DNA from: JAEMQF01 sp031396305 | GTDB taxonomy: Bacteria > Pseudomonadota > Gammaproteobacteria > Burkholderiales > Burkholderiaceae_C | Reading direction: 5' to 3' | DNA length: 6,262 nucleotides | Assembly (NCBI GenBank): GCA_031396305.1 | Contig: JANNKM010000190.1 | Location: forward strand, 1 to 6,262 | Shown: positions 1 through 5,619 of the stretch, in pieces | Numbering within the stretch: the first letter of the stretch is position 1 | Layout: every line of letters starts with the position of its first letter | Position numbers and translations under genes: made by a program | The notes under the pieces: generated by a model | Databases searched by the model: none | What the model was told of the DNA's origin: nothing | What the model saw: the letters and a program-made list of their open reading frames with translations, nothing else

Positions 1-1
1 C

Positions 2-832
2 GAATACTTCTGGGAGCACGATCTCGACGTGACGCGCGACGAGCACCGCCACGTGCTCGCGGCGCGCGCCAAGCGCGACGGACTGGCTGTGGAGTACGAG
101 GGCTGGACGACGATGTCGAAGTCGAAGAACAACGGCATCGACCCGCAAGAGTTGATCGACCGCTATGGTGCGGACACGGCGCGGCTGTTCGTGATGTTCG
201 CCTCGCCGCCCGAGCAGACCCTCGAGTGGAACGACGCGGGCGTGGAGGGCGCGAATCGGTTCCTGCGCCGCGTCTGGGGCTTTGCCGCGAAGCACACGGC
301 GGCGATCCGCGCCGGCGCAGCGGCCGCGCCAAGCGCCGAGGCGGCGGCGCAAGGCCTGCGGTTCGAACTGCATTCGCTCCTGCGCCAGATCACGTTCGAC
401 TACGAGCGCATGCAGTACAACACCGTCGTTTCCGGCGCGATGAAACTGCTCAATGCGCTGGAGGACTTTCGCGGCACGGCACCGGGCGCGCTGCGCGAGG
501 GTTTCGGCATCCTGCTGCGCGCGCTGTATCCGGCGTGCCCGCACCTCACCTGGGTGCTGTGGAATGAGTTGGGCTACGCCGAGCAGCTGGGCGATCTGCT
601 TGACGCTGCGTGGCCGCAAGTCGACGCTGCAGCGCTCGTGCAAGACCAGATCGAACTCGTGTTGCAGGTGAACGGCAAGCGCCGCGGCGTGATCGGCGTG
701 GCCGCCGCGGCGGATGAGGCGACGATCGTCGCGGCAGCGCTGGCCAGCCCCGACTACATCCGGTTCGGCGGCACGGCAACGCCGAAGATGGTCAAGGTCG
801 TGCCGGGGCGGCTCGTCAACGTCGTGGTCTGA
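2..832 (+). CDS. leuS: Leucyl-tRNA synthetase, C-terminal part (5' end outside window)
   Basis: LeuRS charges tRNA-Leu with leucine in the cytoplasm. Only the last 276 residues are present; the frame is open from base 2, so the gene begins before the window. The class I signature loop is TMSKSKNNG (bases 110-136), followed by the typical LeuRS run DRYGADTARLFVMFASPP and by LEWNDAGVEGANRFLRRVW. An alpha-helical anticodon-binding domain follows, then the small C-terminal tRNA-contacting domain with LQVNGKRRG and the family-typical end VPGRLVNVVV. The distance from this motif to the C-terminus (about 240 residues) matches E. coli LeuRS, so the end is intact. The first lysine of the textbook KMSKS motif is threonine here; the second, catalytically important lysine is kept. 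The stop codon overlaps the lptE start by one base. Identification is very secure. Confidence 0.97.
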   Translation, partial: EYFWEHDLDVTRDEHRHVLAARAKRDGLAVEYEGWTTMSKSKNNGIDPQELIDRYGADTARLFVMFASPPEQTLEWNDAGVEGANRFLRRVWGFAAKHTAAIRAGAAAAPSAEAAAQGLRFELHSLLRQITFDYERMQYNTVVSGAMKLLNALEDFRGTAPGALREGFGILLRALYPACPHLTWVLWNELGYAEQLGDLLDAAWPQVDAAALVQDQIELVLQVNGKRRGVIGVAAAADEATIVAAALASPDYIRFGGTATPKMVKVVPGRLVNVVV

Positions 833-1332
833 TGCGGCTGTGGCACCAAGCCTTGCTGGTCGCCGTGGTCGCCGCAGCCGCGGCCACCGGCTGCGGCTTC
901 GAGTTGCGGCGCGCGCCGGAGCTGCAGTTTCAAAGCGTCCAGCTCAAGGGGTTCAAGGAGGCCTCGCCGCTGGCCAGGGAGCTGCGGCGCAGCCTGGCGG
1001 CGAGCCGCACGACGCAAGTGGTGGAAAGCGCGGCCGCTGCGCAAGTCGTGCTCGAGGCGCTGAGCGATGAACGCGAGATCAGCGTCGTCGCGAGCACGGC
1101 AGCCGGCCAGGTGCGCGAACTGCAATTGCGCGCGCGTTTCCAGTTCCGCCTGCGCAGCGCCAGCGGCAAGGATTTGCTGCCCGCCACGGAAATCCTGCTC
1201 AGCCGCGACATGAGCTACAACGAGACCAACGCGCTGGCCAAGGAACAGGAAGAAGCGCTGCTGTACACGGCGATGCAAAACGACATCGTGGCGCAGGTGA
1301 TGCGGCGCCTGGCCGCCGTGCCGGCGCTGTAG
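832..1332 (+). CDS. lptE: LPS-assembly lipoprotein LptE
   Basis: LptE is the outer-membrane lipoprotein that plugs the LptD barrel and helps insert lipopolysaccharide in the outer leaflet. This 166-residue protein starts with a short charged end, a hydrophobic signal segment (about residues 7-19) and a lipobox-like ATGC, with the lipidated cysteine at position 21. Next comes GFELRRAPEL, the family pattern of a lipidated Cys followed by GF-x-LR. The C-terminal half has the typical LptE ending: alternating strand residues (LQLRARFQFRLRS), then RDMSYNETNALAKEQEEALL and MQNDIVAQVMRRLAA. The -3 lipobox residue is alanine rather than the commoner leucine. The start ATG shares its A with the leuS stop (TGATG) and has no clear Shine-Dalgarno sequence, so translation probably depends on leuS. 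holA begins three bases after the stop. The position between leuS and holA is itself characteristic of lptE. Confidence 0.94.
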   Translation: MRLWHQALLVAVVAAAAATGCGFELRRAPELQFQSVQLKGFKEASPLARELRRSLAASRTTQVVESAAAAQVVLEALSDEREISVVASTAAGQVRELQLRARFQFRLRSASGKDLLPATEILLSRDMSYNETNALAKEQEEALLYTAMQNDIVAQVMRRLAAVPAL

Positions 1333-1335
1333 GCC

Positions 1336-2427
1336 ATGCAAGTCCGCACCGAGCAGCTGAACGCGCACCTCGCGAAGGGGCTCAAGCCGCTCTACACCGT
1401 CTGGGGCGACGAGCCGCTGCTCGCGCAAGAAGCGCTCGACACACTGCGCGCCGCGGCGCGTGCCGCGGGCTGCACCGAGCGCCAGGTGCACACCGCCAGC
1501 GGCGCACGTTTCGACTGGAGCAGCCTGCTCGGTGCGTTGCGTGAAATGAGCTTGTTCAGTGACCGCCAGTTGATCGAGATCCGCATCCCCGGCGGGAAAC
1601 CGGGCAAGGACGGGTCCGATGCACTGCAAAGTTACTGCGACGGCGTGACGGCGCAGGGCGCGGACAACGTCACGCTGGTCTCGCTGCCACGCCTTGACCG
1701 CACCCAGCAAGGCAGCGTCTGGTTCGGCGCGCTGGAGCGAAGCGGCGTGACGATACGCATCGATGCGATCGAGCGCAAGGCCTTGCCGCAGTGGATTGCG
1801 CAGCGTTTGGCGCAGCGCGGCCAGCGCGTGCAAGGCGGTGAGGCCGGCCAGCACGCGCTGAGCTTCTTCGCCGACCGCGTTGAAGGCAACTTGCTCGCCG
1901 CGCACCAGGAGATCGAAAAGCTCGCGCTGCTGTATCCGAGCGGCGAGTTGACCTTCGAGCAGATCGAAGCCGCCGTGCTGAACGTGGCGCGCTACGACGT
2001 GTTCAAACTGGGCGAAGCGGTTCTGGCGGGTCAGGTAGGACGTGCATTGCGCATGTTGGAGGGCCTGCAGGCCGAGGGTGAGGCGGCGGTGCTCGTGCAC
2101 TGGGCGATCGCCGAGGACATCCGCGCGCTGAAACGCGTCAAGGAAGCGGTTCGCGCCGGCCAACCGCTGCCGTTGGCGCTGCGCGAAGCGCGCGTCTGGG
2201 GGCCGCGCGAACGCCTGATCGAACGCGCGTTGCCGTTCTTCGCGGAAACGACGCTGGCCTACTTGTTGGAGGCCGCGAGCGTGTGCGACGGCCTGGTGAA
2301 GGGCTTGCGCCACGCCGATTGGCCAGCTGACCCTTGGCAGGCCCTGAAAAAGCTCGTCCTGATGCTGCTGCAGCAGACGGCTCAGGCCGCGGCGCGCACG
2401 CCGCTGCGCCTGGCATTGATGCCCTGA
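1336..2427 (+). CDS. holA: DNA polymerase III delta subunit
   Basis: HolA (delta) is the clamp-loader subunit that opens the beta sliding clamp during chromosome replication. The 363-residue protein is slightly longer than E. coli delta (343). The N-terminal domain has LNAHLAKGLKPLYTVWGDEP (residues 8-27), equivalent to the E. coli AQLNEGLRAAYLLLGNDP region; it is AAA+-like but has no functional P-loop, as is usual for delta. The MSLFSDRQL stretch (71-79) is where delta contacts the beta clamp. Further family landmarks are LPQWIAQRL (150-158), FFADRVEGNLLAAHQEIEKLALLYP (177-201) and VWGPRERLIERAL (288-299) in the C-terminal collar domain. The ATG is three bases after the lptE stop with only a weak upstream purine stretch, so it is probably co-translated with lptE. 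The gene ends 33 bases before a convergent gene. Confidence 0.96.
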   Translation: MQVRTEQLNAHLAKGLKPLYTVWGDEPLLAQEALDTLRAAARAAGCTERQVHTASGARFDWSSLLGALREMSLFSDRQLIEIRIPGGKPGKDGSDALQSYCDGVTAQGADNVTLVSLPRLDRTQQGSVWFGALERSGVTIRIDAIERKALPQWIAQRLAQRGQRVQGGEAGQHALSFFADRVEGNLLAAHQEIEKLALLYPSGELTFEQIEAAVLNVARYDVFKLGEAVLAGQVGRALRMLEGLQAEGEAAVLVHWAIAEDIRALKRVKEAVRAGQPLPLALREARVWGPRERLIERALPFFAETTLAYLLEAASVCDGLVKGLRHADWPADPWQALKKLVLMLLQQTAQAAARTPLRLALMP

Positions 2428-2460
2428 GCCCGGTCGCGGCGCGCCGGCCCTGGGGGGCGC
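2428..2460. terminator. Convergent gene junction with GC-rich hairpin, possible bidirectional terminator
   Basis: This 33-base gap lies between the stops of holA (+) and the ghrA-like gene (-). GCGCC at 2441-2445 can pair with GGCGC at 2456-2460, with a short inner CC/GG stem, and there is an 8-base palindrome GGCGCGCC at 2438-2445. Neither strand has a T tract after the stem, so this is not a classical intrinsic terminator. Its role is inferred from position only. Confidence 0.22.
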
Positions 2461-3390
2461 TCAATAGCCGCGGGTCCGATCGACAAGATGCGCCAGCTGC
2501 GTGCCATTGCGCAACGCCTGCACGTTGCGCGCAACGACCTGCGCCGCGCTGCGTGGGTCGGTGAGGGCGCCGATGTGCGGCAGCACGCTGATGCGCGGGT
2601 GGGTCCAGAACGCATGGCCCGCTGCGAGCGGCTCGACCGCGAAGACGTCGAGCACCGCGTGGCGCAGGCGCCCCGATTCCAATGCCGCCAGCAGGTCGGC
2701 CTCGATCACATGGGCGCCTCGCCCCAGATTCACCAGGCTCGCGCCGTTTCGCATTTGGGCGAATGTGGGTTTGCCGAACAGACCCCGCGTCGCGTCGGTC
2801 AGCGGCAGCAGGTTGATCGCGATCTCGGCCTCGGCCAGCACGGGCGCGAGCGCAGCCGTTCCGGCGCGGGTGACCACGCCACCCAGTTGCACGGGGCGCG
2901 TGCTCCAGCCCAGCACGCGATAGCCGTTGCCGGCCAATCGCAGCGCGGTGGCGCGACCCATTTCGCCCAGACCGAGCACGGCCACCGTCACTTCATCGGC
3001 GCGGCGCTGGGGACGTTGCCGCCATTCGCCGCGGCGTTGTTGCGCGGCATACTCGAACGTGTCGCGATGCAGGCTGAGGGTGGCCCACAACGCGGTCTCG
3101 GCGATGGCCTGGCTCAGCATCGGGTCGACCATGCGTGCCAGAGGGATGTCGCGCGGCAGGCTTGCATCGCCCAGCAGCCCGTCCACACCCGCCCACAACG
3201 ACTGGATGAAGCGCAGTCGCGCCAGGCCGGCCAGCAGCCCTTGCGGCGGATTTGCCACCAGCGCGATCTCGATGGACAAGGGGTTCGCCACCTCGCGCAC
3301 CAGCGTCTCGCCCGGCAGCGCGGACTGCAACGCAGGCCACCACGCCACCCATTCGGCTTGCGAGAAATCGGCGGCAAGCAGAATGCTCAT
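2461..3390 (-). CDS. ghrA: Glyoxylate/hydroxypyruvate reductase A-like D-2-hydroxyacid dehydrogenase
   Basis: This is a cytoplasmic NAD(P)H-dependent 2-hydroxyacid dehydrogenase; GhrA enzymes reduce glyoxylate to glycolate and hydroxypyruvate to D-glycerate. At 309 residues it matches E. coli GhrA (312). The Rossmann loop is VLGLGEMG (138-145), and the second strand ends in GWSTRP, where the Arg suggests NADPH preference as in GhrA. Catalytic residues are present: Arg224 in NLGRGAHV, Glu253 in DVFAVEPL and His272 in LPHIGALTD. The C-terminus DRTRGY closely resembles the GhrA ending (DRARGY). The start ATG (3390-3388) forms an ATGA overlap with the pncC stop; an upstream in-frame ATG at 3537 would add 49 low-complexity Arg-rich residues inside pncC and is rejected. 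It is the last gene of the thiL operon and probably translationally coupled. The family is secure; the exact substrate is inferred, since related enzymes act on other 2-keto acids. Confidence 0.9.
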   Translation of the reverse strand: MSILLAADFSQAEWVAWWPALQSALPGETLVREVANPLSIEIALVANPPQGLLAGLARLRFIQSLWAGVDGLLGDASLPRDIPLARMVDPMLSQAIAETALWATLSLHRDTFEYAAQQRRGEWRQRPQRRADEVTVAVLGLGEMGRATALRLAGNGYRVLGWSTRPVQLGGVVTRAGTAALAPVLAEAEIAINLLPLTDATRGLFGKPTFAQMRNGASLVNLGRGAHVIEADLLAALESGRLRHAVLDVFAVEPLAAGHAFWTHPRISVLPHIGALTDPRSAAQVVARNVQALRNGTQLAHLVDRTRGY

Positions 3391-3890
3391 GGCTGTGATG
3401 AGGCCGGGGCTTCGGCCAGCATTTGCGCGCGCTGCAAGGCAAGCACGACGGTCTGGTCGCGCACCGCGCCGCGATCGCCGCTGAGGTTGAGCAATTCGGC
3501 TTGGGCAGGGCTCACGCGGCGCGCCCAGGCCAGCCACACGGTACCCACAGGCTTGCCCGGCGTCGCGCCGCCAGGCCCGGCGATACCGGTGACCGCCACC
3601 GCGACGTCGGCGCGCGAGTGCGCGAGGGCGCCCTCGGCCATCGCGCAGGCGACTTCGCTGCTCACCGCGCCGTGCGCCGCGATCAGTGCGGCGTCAACGC
3701 CGAGCATCTCGGTCTTCGCCGCGTTCGAGTAGCTCACAAAGCCGCGCTCGAACCAGTCGCTCGAACCGGCCACTGTGGTGCAGGCGGCGGCGATGAGCCC
3801 GCCGGTGCATGACTCGGCGGTGGCGAGCGTGGCGTTGGCGCGGCGCATGGCCTGCGCCACCGACTCGACCAGGGGTTCGAAGCGTGTCAC
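3387..3890 (-). CDS. pncC: Nicotinamide-nucleotide amidohydrolase PncC (CinA C-terminal domain family)
   Basis: PncC deamidates nicotinamide mononucleotide to nicotinic acid mononucleotide plus ammonia, returning by-product NMN (for example from DNA ligase) to NAD synthesis. The 167-residue protein is a stand-alone CinA C-terminal domain without the N-terminal MoaB-like COG1058 domain, the usual form in proteobacteria. Key motifs are LATAESCTGGL (22-32) with the catalytic Ser27, SYSNAAKTEMLGV (53-65) with the conserved Lys59, GAVSSEVA (74-81) and VTGIAGPGGATPGKPVGTVW (100-119). I chose the GTG at 3890, which overlaps the pgpA stop as GTGA; this gives a normal N-terminal helix before the AESCTGG loop. 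An in-frame ATG at 3848 would cut that helix, and the open frame further upstream is only the shadow of pgpA. Older annotations call such proteins CinA or competence-damage protein; nothing here points to competence. Confidence 0.93.
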   Translation of the reverse strand: MTRFEPLVESVAQAMRRANATLATAESCTGGLIAAACTTVAGSSDWFERGFVSYSNAAKTEMLGVDAALIAAHGAVSSEVACAMAEGALAHSRADVAVAVTGIAGPGGATPGKPVGTVWLAWARRVSPAQAELLNLSGDRGAVRDQTVVLALQRAQMLAEAPASSQP

Positions 3891-4441
3891 AGGAATCGCC
3901 ACAGCGCGATCACGAGCAGGGTGCAAAGCGCCGCGACAAAATCGTCGAACAGGATGCCGAAGCCCTGTCGCCAGCCGACGGGCTCGCCGCGCCGCACTTT
4001 GAACAGCGCGTCGGCCCAGGCCACTGGGCCGGGTTTGGCGGTATCGAAAATCCGGAACAGCGCGAACGCCGACAACTGCGCCCAGAAGCCCGTGGGGGTG
4101 ACGAGCCACAGCACACACCAGAACGCGACGATTTCGTCCCAGACGATGGCGCCGGGGTCGCCCAGTCCGAGCTCGCGCGCGGTGCGGGTGCACGCCCAGA
4201 CGCCGATCAGCGTGGAGCCGACTAGCATCGCCGCCCAGCGAGCATCGTTCATGTGCGGCTGGGCCAGGGTGAACACGAGCCAGGCCCACAGCGTGGCCAC
4301 CGTGCCCGGCGCGAACGGCGACAAGCCGCAGCCGAAGCCCAATGCAATCGCGCGCGCCGGGTGGCTGAACACAAAGCCCGGTGTCGGCTTGCGCGACGCG
4401 CTCGCCACGGGCGGGTTGAGGGTGGATTCGTGCTCAAACAT
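3887..4441 (-). CDS. pgpA: Phosphatidylglycerophosphatase A
   Basis: PgpA is an inner-membrane phosphatase that removes phosphate from phosphatidylglycerophosphate to give phosphatidylglycerol. The 184-residue protein matches the family (E. coli about 170) with a somewhat longer polar N-terminus. Landmarks are the GFGCGLSPFAPGTVATL segment (35-51), DPGAIVWDEIVAFW (95-108) with acidic residues D95, D102 and E103, FRIFDTAKPGP (129-139), and GILFDDFVAAL (162-172) with D166 and D167. These acidic clusters are the expected metal and phosphate-handling residues of the family. Hydrophobic stretches near 47-60, 69-84, 98-130 and 168-182 fit a multi-pass membrane protein. The ATG lies six bases after the thiL stop with a weak GAAG about six bases before it. 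The TGA overlaps the pncC GTG. The neighbour thiL supports the call, since thiL-pgpA pairs are common in proteobacteria. Confidence 0.95.
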   Translation of the reverse strand: MFEHESTLNPPVASASRKPTPGFVFSHPARAIALGFGCGLSPFAPGTVATLWAWLVFTLAQPHMNDARWAAMLVGSTLIGVWACTRTARELGLGDPGAIVWDEIVAFWCVLWLVTPTGFWAQLSAFALFRIFDTAKPGPVAWADALFKVRRGEPVGWRQGFGILFDDFVAALCTLLVIALWRFL

Positions 4442-4447
4442 CGCGCT

Positions 4448-5404
4448 TCAACGGAAATGGTCGAAGCCGGCGAAATGCTGGCCGATCGGCTGCGAATTGG
4501 CGTCGAGCAGGCGCAGGCCCGGCGTAGCGTCGATGTGCCCGATGCAGGTGACGGCCACGCCCGCGTGCTTGGCGGCGGCCTGAACGTCGGCGCCACCCTG
4601 TATTGGCGCAGTGAACAGGAGTTCATAGTCGTCGCCTCCGGCCAGCGTGCACTCGCGCTGCACCGCGCTCGTCTGCGCGGCGAGCACGGCACTGCGTGGC
4701 AGCGCATCGACGTGCACAGTGGCGCCCACACCAGAGCGGCGCAGGATGTGACCGAGATCGCCGAGCAGGCCGTCGGAAACATCGATCGCGCTCGTCGCGA
4801 TGCCGCGCAGCGCAACGCCAAGCGCCACGCGCGGCTCGGGGCGCTCCATCGCGCGGCGCACGGCGCTCAAGCCACCGCCGGCCAGTGCGAGGTTGCCGCG
4901 GAAGCATTCGAGCGCCAGGCGCGCATCGCCCACCGTGCCGCTGACGTACAAGGCGTCGCCCGCGCGCGCCGCGCTGCGCAGCAAGGCCTGGCCGGTCGGA
5001 ACCTCGCCGAATACGCTGATGCAAATGGTCAACGGGCCCTGGGTCGTGTCGCCGCCGACCAGCTCGCAGTCAAAGGCGCGCGCCAGCTCGAGCAGACCGC
5101 GCGAGAAACCCTCCAGAAAGGTTTCGTCGGCGCGCGGCAAGGCCAAGGCGAGGGTGAAAGCAAGCGGCGCCGCGCCGCACGCCGCCAGGTCGCTCAGGTT
5201 CACCGCCAGGGCCTTGTGCCCGAGTGCGTCTGGCGCGACGGTGGACAGGAAGTGGCGCCCTTCGACGAGCATGTCGCTCGATACCGCGAGTTGCTGGCCG
5301 CTCGCGGGCCGCAGCAGGGCGCAATCGTCGCCGACACCCAGGGCGGCGCGCCGCACGGGCTGGGTGAAGTACCTGTCGATCAGTTCGAATTCGCCGAGTG
5401 GCAT
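4448..5404 (-). CDS. thiL: Thiamine-monophosphate kinase
   Basis: ThiL phosphorylates thiamine monophosphate with ATP to thiamine diphosphate, the active cofactor. The 318-residue protein fits the family (E. coli 325) and shows the full set of PurM/ThiL-fold motifs in order: GEFELIDRYF at the N-terminus, LGVGDDCALL (22-31) with the metal-binding Asp pair, SSDMLVEGRHF (42-52), KALAVNLSDLAACGA (64-78), VGGDTTQGPL (116-125), AIDVSDGLLGDLGHI (206-220, with conserved Asp208 and Asp211), and GGDDYELLF (256-264). I chose the ATG at 5404 because family members begin just before GEFELI; the in-frame ATG at 5503 would add 33 Arg/Pro-rich residues from the intergenic region. No Shine-Dalgarno sequence is visible before this ATG. 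It is the first gene of the minus-strand operon. No thiamine-diphosphate riboswitch (THI box) is recognisable upstream, so thiamine control at RNA level is not supported. Confidence 0.95.
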   Translation of the reverse strand: MPLGEFELIDRYFTQPVRRAALGVGDDCALLRPASGQQLAVSSDMLVEGRHFLSTVAPDALGHKALAVNLSDLAACGAAPLAFTLALALPRADETFLEGFSRGLLELARAFDCELVGGDTTQGPLTICISVFGEVPTGQALLRSAARAGDALYVSGTVGDARLALECFRGNLALAGGGLSAVRRAMERPEPRVALGVALRGIATSAIDVSDGLLGDLGHILRRSGVGATVHVDALPRSAVLAAQTSAVQRECTLAGGDDYELLFTAPIQGGADVQAAAKHAGVAVTCIGHIDATPGLRLLDANSQPIGQHFAGFDHFR

Positions 5405-5450
5405 GTGCAGGTGGCTGGTTGTGGCGGGCAGAGAACGTCGGGGTCGCGGA

Positions 5451-5456
5451 ATTATG
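5451..5456 (-). promoter_or_regulatory. Candidate -10 box for the thiL-pgpA-pncC-ghrA operon
   Basis: On the minus strand this reads CATAAT, five of six matches to the sigma-70 -10 consensus TATAAT, in an otherwise very GC-rich region. It would place the transcription start about 40 bases before the thiL ATG. No good -35 element is seen 16-18 bases upstream; that stretch is occupied by alternating CG sequence. The call is based on motif and position only. Confidence 0.35.
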
Positions 5457-5459
5457 GGC

Positions 5460-5473
5460 GCCCGCGCGCGGGC
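5460..5473. repeat. 14-base perfect GC palindrome with alternating CG core
   Basis: The sequence GCCCGCGCGCGGGC equals its own reverse complement and contains four consecutive CG steps (5463-5470). It lies just upstream of the candidate thiL -10 box, where a -35 element or an operator would sit. It could be a binding site for a dimeric regulator, or chance in a GC-rich spacer. Confidence 0.5.
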
Positions 5474-5498
5474 CGCGGCGCGCAGCGGCGGACACGGT

Positions 5499-5504
5499 GA
5501 CAAT
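5499..5504 (+). promoter_or_regulatory. Weak candidate -10 box for maeB
   Basis: GACAAT matches four of six positions of TATAAT, including the second A and the final AAT. It would give a start near 5511 and a leader of about 109 bases carrying the inverted repeat at 5528-5566. No -35 element is recognisable. This is a weak call. Confidence 0.2.
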
Positions 5505-5520
5505 GGCGCGGTTTGGGCTC

Positions 5521-5576
5521 GCCGCGCCTGGTACTGCGTTGCGCCATTGGCAGAGCGCAGTACCAGCGCACGCGGC
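5521..5576. repeat. Large inverted repeat / hairpin upstream of maeB
   Basis: CTGGTACTGCG at 5528-5538 is an exact 11-base reverse complement of CGCAGTACCAG at 5556-5566, separated by 17 bases. Outside it, GCCGCG (5521-5526) pairs with CGCGGC (5571-5576) across a small internal asymmetry of 1 versus 4 bases. There is no T tract on either side, so a terminator is unlikely. The hairpin ends 43 bases before the maeB ATG. Candidate roles are a leader RNA structure, an operator or a dispersed intergenic repeat. Confidence 0.75.
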
Positions 5577-5619
5577 CCGCCTCTGACGAGGTCACGTCAC
5601 GAAAACGAAAGCACAACCC

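Larger units (their letters stand above)
5405..5619. other. Divergent intergenic region between thiL and maeB
   Basis: This 215-base region holds no credible gene and should carry the promoters of thiL (leftward) and maeB (rightward). Visible elements, going rightward, are an ATTATG (CATAAT on the minus strand) at 5451-5456, a 14-base GC palindrome at 5460-5473, a possible -10 hexamer GACAAT at 5499-5504 for maeB, a large inverted repeat at 5521-5576 and an A-rich stretch (5599-5611) before maeB. The open frames crossing it are shadows of GC-rich sequence. Confidence 0.7.

Noticed and set aside
754..2313. A 519-codon open frame on the minus strand opposite leuS, lptE and holA
   Set aside because: It is antisense to three clearly identified genes, has a low-complexity Arg/Gln/Ala/Leu-rich translation with no recognisable family, and is the usual result of few stop codons in GC-rich coding DNA.
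2488..3732. A 414-codon open frame on the plus strand opposite ghrA and pncC
   Set aside because: It is a shadow of two genes with clear catalytic motifs on the minus strand; its translation is rich in Arg, Gln, His and Ala with no family pattern.
4253..5500. A 415-codon open frame on the plus strand opposite thiL and part of pgpA
   Set aside because: thiL on the minus strand carries every family motif, and the antisense translation is Arg/Ala/Gln-rich low-complexity sequence.
5405..5503. Longer thiL starting at the in-frame ATG at 5503
   Set aside because: The extra 33 residues are Arg/Pro-rich and absent from the family, whose members start just before GEFELI; the extension also covers the likely promoter.
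5405..5520. Thiamine-diphosphate riboswitch upstream of thiL
   Set aside because: I looked for the THI-box core (CUGAGA and the second conserved helix) on the minus strand and saw neither.
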